Shown piece after piece: positions 58,092-64,000 of a DNA stretch of 64,000 nt. The notes beneath the pieces were generated by a model. That model had not been told where the DNA came from. It did not search any database and saw only the letters and a program-made list of their open reading frames with translations. The number at the start of each line of letters is the position of its first letter. The stretch's first letter is position 1. Source of the DNA: Saccharothrix sp. ALI-22-I (GTDB lineage: Bacteria; Actinomycetota; Actinomycetes; Mycobacteriales; Pseudonocardiaceae); assembly GCF_001984175.1 (NCBI RefSeq), contig NZ_MTQP01000063.1:62001-126000 (forward strand). Direction: 5' to 3'. The translations under genes and the position numbers were made by a program.

Positions 58092-58564
58092 CACCTGTCC
58101 AACCTCAGGATGAACTCCTCCACGTCCTCGCCCCGCCCCTCCGCGAACCCCACGTCCTCGCCGACCGCGACGAACCCGCACTTCGCCAACACCCGCAGCG
58201 ACCCCACGTTGTCCACCGCCGCCCGCGCGTACAGCGGCCGCAGCGGCTCGGACTCCAGAAACAGCGCCAACGCCGCCGTGGCCAGACCCTCGCCCCAGCG
58301 CGCCGGATCGATCCAGTAGCTCACCTCGGGCTCGCCGAACTGGGAGGACCTCAGCACGTGCCCCACGACCTCGCCGTCGAACACCACCGTGCGCGCCACC
58401 ACCTGGTCGTCGGCCAGGATGCGCGCCCACCGCACCAGGAACGCCGCCCGGTCCGTCGGATCCGGCGGGGTGAACGCGGCCATCCACACCGCCTCCGGAT
58501 CGCGCTGGTGCTCGAAGAACAGCAGCACGTCGGCCGCGGTCACCTCGCGCAGTTCGACGCCCAC
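58091..58564 (-). CDS. GNAT-family N-acetyltransferase (RimJ-like)
   Basis: A 157-residue GNAT protein. VELREVTAADVLLFFEHQRD leads to EVSYWIDPARWGEGLATAAL, which carries the acetyl-CoA-binding R/QxxGxG/A-type region (RWGEGLATA), and LYARAAVDNVGSLRVLAKCG with FVAVGE. The N-terminal acetylation group is uncertain. GTG 58564 starts just before the domain. The TGATG overlap makes the downstream APH gene translationally coupled. Confidence 0.88.
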   Translation of the reverse strand: MGVELREVTAADVLLFFEHQRDPEAVWMAAFTPPDPTDRAAFLVRWARILADDQVVARTVVFDGEVVGHVLRSSQFGEPEVSYWIDPARWGEGLATAALALFLESEPLRPLYARAAVDNVGSLRVLAKCGFVAVGEDVGFAEGRGEDVEEFILRLDR

Positions 58565-58640
58565 GCGGCAAGTAGACCGCAAATGGGCGGGTGCCAGAAG
58601 ATCCCCCCGGAGGAGATCCACACGCGCGCATCCGCGCCGG

Positions 58641-59435
58641 TCAGAACGCCGGCCAGGGAATCGCCGGCCAGTCGTCGGACGGCGCCGGGTACACCCCGGC
58701 CGCCAGCAGCTTGTCCACCCGACCGCTCAACGCCCGCACCTCCGCGCGCGTCAGGTGCTCGTTCAGCCGGTCGGCCAGCCCGCCGTCCAGACACGACCGC
58801 AGCCGCCGCAGCGCCTCCACCGCGTCCGGCGGCAGCTCCTCGCCCAACCAGCCCCACAACACCGTGCGCAGCTTGTCGTCGGAGTGCAGGCAGATCCCGT
58901 GGTCCACCCCGTACACCCCGCCGTCCACCGCGTGCAGCACGTGCCCGCCCTTGCGGTCGGCGTTGTTCACCACCACGTCGAACGCCGCCATCAGCCGCAC
59001 CCGCGGGTGGTCGGCGTGCACCAGCACCGCCGGATCGCCGTACCGGTCGTGCGCCCGCAGCACCGACCGCCACCCCTGCCGCACCTGGTCCACCGGGACG
59101 ATGTCCACCAGGTCGTCGTCCTCGCGGGTGTCCACCCACAGCTGCACCATGCCCGACCCGAACGGCCCCGCGCGCAGCACCGTCGGCGGCACGATGTGCA
59201 CCCCCGCCGCCTCCGACACCAGGTACGTCGCCACCTCGCGGCCCGCGAGCGTGCCGTCGGGGAAGTCCCACAACGGCCGCTCGCCGCGCACCGGCTTGTA
59301 GACGCACTGCGCGGTCACGCCGTCCAGGCTGATCTTGCAGAACAGCGTCGCGTTCGACGCGTCCACCAACCGGCCCTCGACCTCGATGCGACCGCGCTGC
59401 AGTAAGTCGAGCACCCCCTCGTCGCGCGGACCCAC
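58641..59435 (-). CDS. SCO1664-family protein (PI3/PI4-kinase-like fold)
   Basis: A 264-residue actinobacterial protein. CVYKPVRGERPLWDFPDGTL, REVATYLVSEAAGVHIVPPT and LMAAFDVVVNNADRKGGHVL with GVDHGICLHSDDKLRTVLWG are typical; the DxxxxNxDRxxxH...DHG pattern is that of distant PI-kinase/HipA-like phosphotransferases. No substrate is known. ATG 59435 is 7 nt after the DUF3090 stop, so the two are one operon, a pairing conserved across actinobacteria. Confidence 0.9.
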   Translation of the reverse strand: MGPRDEGVLDLLQRGRIEVEGRLVDASNATLFCKISLDGVTAQCVYKPVRGERPLWDFPDGTLAGREVATYLVSEAAGVHIVPPTVLRAGPFGSGMVQLWVDTREDDDLVDIVPVDQVRQGWRSVLRAHDRYGDPAVLVHADHPRVRLMAAFDVVVNNADRKGGHVLHAVDGGVYGVDHGICLHSDDKLRTVLWGWLGEELPPDAVEALRRLRSCLDGGLADRLNEHLTRAEVRALSGRVDKLLAAGVYPAPSDDWPAIPWPAF

Positions 59436-59442
59436 GTCCGGC

Positions 59443-60009
59443 TCAGCCCTCTTCCGCGCGACGGTAGCCGTTCTGCCGCGGGCAGACGTGCCCCTCCGGG
59501 TCCAGCGGCTCCGAGCACAGCGGACACGGCTTGCGGCCCGCCCGCACCACCCGGTCCGCGCGTTCGGCGAACGCCCGCGCCTCGATCGGGCTCAGGAACA
59601 CCCGCACCGCGTCCGGGCCCTCCTCGGTGTCGTCGAGCACCACCGCCTCGTCGACCTCCTCCTCGGTGATCGCGAGCAGTTCGATGACCACCGCGCGGGA
59701 CTCGGCGTCCCACCCCAGCCCCATCGTGCCGACCTTGAACTCCTCCTCGACCGGCACCTCCAGAGGTTCGGTGTCCCGGAGGTCCTCGGGTACCGCTTCG
59801 GGGACTTCCGCACCGAACCGCCGGTGCACCTCCTCCAGCAGCGAGCCGATGCGCTCGGCGAGTACGGCGACCTGTTGCTTCTCCAGCGCCACGCTGACCA
59901 GCCGGGCCTCCTCGGAGGCCTGCAGGTAGAACGTGCGCTCGCCAGGCTGCCCGACTGTGCCGGCTACGAACCGGTCGGGCTGGCGGAATACGTGGATGAC
60001 GCGTGCCAT
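59443..60009 (-). CDS. DUF3090-family protein
   Basis: A 188-residue actinobacterial protein: RVIHVFRQPDRFVAGTVGQP, TFYLQASEEARLVSVALEKQ and VRVFLSPIEARAFAERADRV are standard. The C-terminal CPLCSEPLDPEGHVCPRQNG is a zinc-ribbon candidate. Function is unknown. ATG 60009 is the only reasonable start. It is divergent from the S9 peptidase gene. Confidence 0.92.
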   Translation of the reverse strand: MARVIHVFRQPDRFVAGTVGQPGERTFYLQASEEARLVSVALEKQQVAVLAERIGSLLEEVHRRFGAEVPEAVPEDLRDTEPLEVPVEEEFKVGTMGLGWDAESRAVVIELLAITEEEVDEAVVLDDTEEGPDAVRVFLSPIEARAFAERADRVVRAGRKPCPLCSEPLDPEGHVCPRQNGYRRAEEG

Positions 60010-60109
60010 GACAACGACGACCCTAGGCCACGCGAGCAAGATCGGCAGCCCGCCCCCCGGGTTTTCGTCATCTCCGTCGATCGGCGCCGACCGGCCCCGG
60101 ACACCCCGA

Positions 60110-60115
60110 TAGGGT
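60110..60115 (+). promoter_or_regulatory. -10 element of a probable leaderless S9 peptidase promoter
   Basis: TAGGGT ends 7 nt before GTG 60123, the same box and spacing as upstream of the TetR gene at 9206. Confidence 0.55.
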
Positions 60116-60122
60116 CGGCCGC

Positions 60123-62063
60123 GTGGTGACGATCGCACCGTACGGAACGTGGACATCGCCCATCGGCGCGGCCGACGCCGCCGCCGCAGGTGGGGGGCTG
60201 CACTGGGTCGACCTGCACGACGGTCGGCCGTGGTGGGCCGAGGGACGCCCCGCCGAGGGCGGCCGGGTCGCGCTGGTGCGCGACGGGGAGGACCTGCTGC
60301 CGCCCCCGTGGAACGTGCGCAACCGCGTCCACGAGTACGGCGGACGGCCGTGGGTCGTGCTGGACACCCCTTCGGGGACGCGCGTGGCGTTCACGGACTG
60401 GGCCGACCAGCGGATCTACCTGTTCGACCCCGACGACCCGCACCCCGTGCCGCTCAGCCCGTCGCCCGAGCGCCACCACGGCTACCGCTATGCCGACCTC
60501 ACCGCCGGACCCGGACACGCCGAGGTGTGGTGCGTGCGGGAGACCGTGACCGGCGACGCGCGCACCGACGTGCGCCGCGAACTGGTCGCGGTGCCGCTGG
60601 ACGGCTCCCCGGTGCGGGTGCTGGCCGCCAGCCACCACTTCATGACCGGGCCCCGGCTCTCGCCCGACGGCCGCCACTACGCCTGGATCGGCTGGGACCA
60701 CCCCCGCATGCCGTGGGACGGCTCCGAGCTGTGCGTGGCCGAGGTCGGCTCCGCCGAGTACCGGGTGCTGGCCGGCGGCGTGTCCGAGGCCGTGTGCCAG
60801 GTCGAGTGGGAAGTGCCCCCCGCGGACGCGGCCGATCGGGCGCCGGCGCTGTTGGCCCTCACCGACCCCGACGGCTGGTGGAACCTGTTCCGGATCGGTC
60901 TGGACGGCACGTCGAAGAACCTCGCGCCGTGCGCCGAGGAGCTGGGCGGGCCGATGTGGCGGTTGGGCAACCGGTGGTTCGCCGCCATCGGTCCCGGCCG
61001 CTACGCGGTGCTGCGCTCCGGCGCGCTGGCCGTGCTCGACGAGCGCAGCGGCACCGTCACCGACGTCGACGTGGACCTGCCCGTGTGGCACGCGCACCTC
61101 GCCGTGCACGACGGTGTCGTGGTCAGCGGCGCCGCCGGACCGCTGACCGAGTCCGCCGTGGTGTCGCTGGACCTGTCCACCGGGACGCTCACCGGGCACA
61201 CCTCGGTCGAATCGACCCTGCCCGCGGAGTACCTGCCGGTGCCGGAGGAACGCGTGTTCACCGGCCCCGACGGCGACGTCCCCGCCTACGTCTACCCGCC
61301 GCGCAACCCGGAGTTCGCCGGGCCCGACGGCGAGAGGCCGCCCTACGTCGTGCACGTCCACGGCGGGCCCACCGGCCGGTCGGCGCCGGTGATGGACGTC
61401 GACCTGGCGTACTTCACCAGCCGCGGCATCGGCGTGGTGGCGGTCAACTACGGCGGTTCCACCGGCTACGGCCGGGCGTTCCGGGAACGGCTGCGCGAGC
61501 AGTGGGGCGTGGTCGACGTCAACGACTGCGCCGCCGTCGCCCAGGCGCTGGCCGACGAGGGCACCGCCGACGGCCACCGGCTGGGCATCCGCGGCGGCAG
61601 CGCCGGCGGGTGGACCTCGGCGGCGTCGCTGACCTCGGTGAAGACCTACCGGTGCGGGATGGTCGCGTTCCCCATCCTCGACCTGGTCGGCTGGACCGGC
61701 GAGGGCGGCGAGACCCACGACTTCGAGTCCCGGTACGTCGAAGGCCTGGTCGGGCCGTGGCCGGCGGCGGCTGACCGGTACGCCGAGCGGTCACCGTCGA
61801 ACCGGGTCGACCGCCTCGCCGGGCCGGTGCTGCTGCTGCAAGGCCTGGAGGACGAGATCTGCCCGCCCGAACAGGCCGACCGGTTCGCGGGCGCGCTGGA
61901 CGGCACCGGCATCCCGCACGCCTACCTGACGTTCGAGGGCGAGCAGCACGGGTTCCGCAAGGCCGAGACCATCGTCGCCGCGCTGCAGGCCGAGCTGTCG
62001 TTCTACGGGCAGGTCTTCGGCTTCACCCCGGAGGGCATCCCGGTCCTGGAGCTGCGCCGGTGA
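60123..62063 (+). CDS. S9-family prolyl oligopeptidase/acylaminoacyl peptidase
   Basis: A 646-residue serine peptidase. The N-terminal beta-propeller (about 1-390) is followed by an alpha/beta-hydrolase domain with VHVHGGPTGRSAPVMDVDLA, the nucleophile Ser493 in GGSAGGWTS, Asp577 in LEDEICP and His609 in EQHGFRK. No signal peptide is visible, so it is cytoplasmic and probably turns over oligopeptides. GTG 60123 or 60126 starts it. The stop overlaps the next gene by 4 nt. Confidence 0.93.
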   Translation: MVTIAPYGTWTSPIGAADAAAAGGGLHWVDLHDGRPWWAEGRPAEGGRVALVRDGEDLLPPPWNVRNRVHEYGGRPWVVLDTPSGTRVAFTDWADQRIYLFDPDDPHPVPLSPSPERHHGYRYADLTAGPGHAEVWCVRETVTGDARTDVRRELVAVPLDGSPVRVLAASHHFMTGPRLSPDGRHYAWIGWDHPRMPWDGSELCVAEVGSAEYRVLAGGVSEAVCQVEWEVPPADAADRAPALLALTDPDGWWNLFRIGLDGTSKNLAPCAEELGGPMWRLGNRWFAAIGPGRYAVLRSGALAVLDERSGTVTDVDVDLPVWHAHLAVHDGVVVSGAAGPLTESAVVSLDLSTGTLTGHTSVESTLPAEYLPVPEERVFTGPDGDVPAYVYPPRNPEFAGPDGERPPYVVHVHGGPTGRSAPVMDVDLAYFTSRGIGVVAVNYGGSTGYGRAFRERLREQWGVVDVNDCAAVAQALADEGTADGHRLGIRGGSAGGWTSAASLTSVKTYRCGMVAFPILDLVGWTGEGGETHDFESRYVEGLVGPWPAAADRYAERSPSNRVDRLAGPVLLLQGLEDEICPPEQADRFAGALDGTGIPHAYLTFEGEQHGFRKAETIVAALQAELSFYGQVFGFTPEGIPVLELRR

Positions 62064-62965
62064 CACCGGCCGCGCCGGCGGCGGCCGACGCGGTGGCCAC
62101 CGCCGGCGCGGCCTCCGGCCGGCCGCCGCCGCTGAGGCCCGGTGACCGGGTGACCGTCGTCAGCCCCGCCGGGCCCTGCTCCGCCGAACTCCTCGAAGCG
62201 GGCACGGCGTGGCTGCGCAAATGGGGCCTGGACGTCCGGCTCGCCCCGAACGTCCTGGCCACCCACCCGACCCTGCCCTACCTCGCCGGCCACGACGCCG
62301 ACCGCGCCCGCGACTTCGAACAGGCCTGGCTCGACCCGTCCACGGCCGGGGTCCTGTGCGCCCGCGGCGGGTACGGCAGCCTGCGCATGGTCGACCTGGT
62401 CGACTGGACCGCCGTCACCGCGCACCGCAAGGTGTTCCTCGGCTCCAGCGACACCACCGTCCTGCACGAGCGGTTCCGGCGGGCGGGCACACCCACCTGG
62501 TTCGGGCCGATGGTCGGCACCAGGGCGTTCGTCGAGGACACCGCCGCCCGCGAACGGCTGCGCCGGGCCCTGTTCACCGGTGTGTCGTCCTACGGCGGTG
62601 TCGGCATGGCGCCCGGCACCGCGCGGGGCATCGCGGTCGGAGGCACCCTCAGCCTGCTCGTGGACCCGCCGCCCGACGGCGCGATCGTCCTGCTGGAGGA
62701 CGTCAACGAGGAGCCCTACCGGCTCGACCGGATGCTCACCGGCCTGCTGCGCTCCGGGTGGTTCGACCGGGTCGCCGGGCTCGTCCTCGGCTCGTGGGTC
62801 GGGTGCGGCGACGCGTCGGCCGTGCTCGCCGACCGACTGGGCGGACTCGGCGTGCCGATCGTCGCCGACGCCGGCTTCGGGCACTGCGAAGGCCAGCTCA
62901 CCGTGCCGCTCGGCGTGCCGGTCGAGATCGACGGCGACACCGGCGCCGTCACCGTGGGCGGGTGA
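62060..62965 (+). CDS. LD-carboxypeptidase (S66 family)
   Basis: A 301-residue muramoyl-tetrapeptide LD-carboxypeptidase-like protein, which trims recycled peptidoglycan peptides. VTVVSPAGPCSAELLEAGTA begins the domain; the nucleophile is Ser130 in GSSDTT (GYSDIT in the family), with Glu in LLEDVNEEPYRLDRML and His in GFGHCEGQLTVPLG. The related MccF subgroup confers immunity to microcin-like compounds, so that is an alternative. GTG 62060 overlaps the S9 peptidase stop (GTGA), suggesting a joint peptide-degrading operon. Confidence 0.92.
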   Translation: MTPAAPAAADAVATAGAASGRPPPLRPGDRVTVVSPAGPCSAELLEAGTAWLRKWGLDVRLAPNVLATHPTLPYLAGHDADRARDFEQAWLDPSTAGVLCARGGYGSLRMVDLVDWTAVTAHRKVFLGSSDTTVLHERFRRAGTPTWFGPMVGTRAFVEDTAARERLRRALFTGVSSYGGVGMAPGTARGIAVGGTLSLLVDPPPDGAIVLLEDVNEEPYRLDRMLTGLLRSGWFDRVAGLVLGSWVGCGDASAVLADRLGGLGVPIVADAGFGHCEGQLTVPLGVPVEIDGDTGAVTVGG

Positions 62966-63004
62966 GAATCCACCCGCCCACCCAGCCCACCTGATCCGAC
63001 CCAC

Positions 63005-64000
63005 TCACAGACCGAACGCGAGCAGTACGTCACCGCCGCCCGGGTTCGGGTAGTCCGGCGCGTACCCCGCCTGCACGTACACCATCCCGTCGGCCACGAC
63101 CGCCCCGCCGCCACCACCGGAGATCGTGCCGCCCCGACCCGGCAGCCCGTTGACGCCGGTGAAGTCCCGCACCGTGTCGTAGGTCCACAGCACCCGGCCG
63201 TCCCGCGCCGAGTACGCCCGCATCTTCCCGTCGTTGCTCCCTTCCCACACCACACCCGGACTGCTCGTCACCGCCGGCCCGTGACCCAGCGAGCAGATCT
63301 CCGGGTGGGCGGCCGCACCACCGGTCGTGCACCCGTCCGCCGGGTTGGGCGTCTCCCACAACACCCGCCCCGTGGCCGGATCCACCGCGAACAACTTGCC
63401 CGGATCGGCGAAGTACGTCGCGATGTACAGCCGCCGCCCGTCGAAACTCGTGCCCCACTGGATGCCCGAGATCCCACCGCTGGGCAGCGGGACACCCAGC
63501 TGCCGACGCCACACCACCTCGCCGGTCGCCGCGTCGAACACGTGGTAGACGCCCAGCTTCTGCCCGACCCCGACGAGCCTGCGCCCGCCCACGGTGAACA
63601 GGTTCGGCGTCGCACCGATGTCGTAGTCCAACGCCGAACCGTCCTTCAGCCCCGGGCAGTACCCCTCCGGATCGGGGCTGTTGCACAACCCGCGCCACGT
63701 GTCGGCCTTCGTGACCTGGTTGCGCCACTTCACCGCCCCGGTCCGGTGGTCCAGGGCCAGCATCGTGTCGAAATCACCCGCGCTGCCGGTGTAGTTCTGC
63801 CCGGTGCCGACGTACACCGTCCCGCTGTGCGGGTCGACCACCGGCGAACTCCACACCCCGGCCCCGGACGGCTCGTACCTCGTCGCCCCGCTCGGCCACG
63901 TGCCGACCGCCCGCGGCTCGGGCACGGTGTAGTGCCGCCACACCAACCCGCCCGTGCGCGCGTCGAGCGCGTCGACGTGGCCCCGGAACGTGCAGCACGG
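63005..64000 (-). CDS. PQQ-type beta-propeller dehydrogenase-like protein, 5' end outside window
   Basis: At least 331 C-terminal residues of a quinoprotein-like enzyme. The open frame begins at the right edge with PCCTFRGHVDALDARTGGLV, which resembles the vicinal-Cys CCTFRG motif of polyvinyl-alcohol dehydrogenases and related PQQ enzymes. Several propeller W motifs follow (GAVKWRNQVTKADTWRGLCN, GEVVWRRQLGVPLPSGGISG, GRVLWETPNPADGCTTGG, GRVLWTYDT). The protein is probably exported, but the signal sequence lies outside the window. Substrate is unknown. Confidence 0.9.
   Translation of the reverse strand, partial: PCCTFRGHVDALDARTGGLVWRHYTVPEPRAVGTWPSGATRYEPSGAGVWSSPVVDPHSGTVYVGTGQNYTGSAGDFDTMLALDHRTGAVKWRNQVTKADTWRGLCNSPDPEGYCPGLKDGSALDYDIGATPNLFTVGGRRLVGVGQKLGVYHVFDAATGEVVWRRQLGVPLPSGGISGIQWGTSFDGRRLYIATYFADPGKLFAVDPATGRVLWETPNPADGCTTGGAAAHPEICSLGHGPAVTSSPGVVWEGSNDGKMRAYSARDGRVLWTYDTVRDFTGVNGLPGRGGTISGGGGGAVVADGMVYVQAGYAPDYPNPGGGDVLLAFGL

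Noticed and set aside
1..64000. tRNA, rRNA, CRISPR arrays, insertion-sequence ends
   Set aside because: Looked for T-loop-like strings, regularly spaced repeats and transposase motifs; none was convincing by eye. A covariance-model scan would be decisive.

Overview
The window is about 72% GC DNA from a filamentous actinomycete. RbpA, a Ppm1-type mannosyltransferase, DUF3097, DUF3090 and SCO1664-family genes, many GTG starts and many 4-nt GTGA gene overlaps fit the order Pseudonocardiales (Saccharothrix, Actinosynnema or Lentzea-like). That placement is an inference from gene content. I see no rRNA, tRNA, CRISPR array or complete insertion sequence. Both ends cut through genes: a TctA-type permease on the left and a PQQ-type beta-propeller enzyme on the right.

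Region 1 (1-8.3 kb) holds a lysine-fermentation block: kdd, an amidohydrolase, kamD, kamE and kal, mostly joined by 4-nt overlaps. Together they would take beta-lysine to 3,5-diaminohexanoate and 5-amino-3-oxohexanoate and would deaminate 3-aminobutyryl-CoA. kamA and kce are not in view. A lower-GC insert follows, with an internally deleted AlbA/HATPase gene overlapping a ParA-type gene whose Walker A motif is altered. Region 2 (8.3-16 kb) has small regulators, lnt and ppm1 for lipoprotein acylation and mannosylation, rbpA behind a near-perfect sigma-R promoter, a NUDIX gene, a cupin regulator and thymidine kinase. Region 3 (16-27.5 kb) has a PadR pair, a UMF1 transporter, a glycerophosphodiesterase, a PAS-PAS-GGDEF-EAL protein, small enzymes and a large SARP/AfsR-type regulator.

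Region 4 (27.6-34 kb) is a non-homologous end-joining island on the minus strand: tyrosine recombinase, two Ku genes, phosphoesterase-ligase LigD, a separate LigD polymerase, then two tandem GrpB paralogues. Region 5 (34-45 kb) is a set of regulator-enzyme pairs separated by clear palindromic operators (WYL/VOC, MarR/proline iminopeptidase, XRE/methionine aminopeptidase, GntR/DUF1648). Some of these genes are frameshifted or reduced to remnants.

Region 6 (45-48 kb) is the most interesting locus. A 132-residue Bell-like effector candidate and an NB-ARC/TPR NLR-type ATPase overlap by 4 nt, and each carries a matching QIG[ED]HN amyloid-signalling motif, the effector at its C-terminus and the NLR at its N-terminus. 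This looks like a regulated-cell-death or immunity module. Region 7 (48-64 kb) has a pentapeptide-repeat protein, DUF1707 protein, amidase, an HTH/small-membrane-protein pair, a stretch of palindromes and direct repeats before an unknown gene, an NfeD-SPFH operon, DUF3097, APH-GNAT, SCO1664-DUF3090, an S9 peptidase with an LD-carboxypeptidase, and the partial beta-propeller gene.
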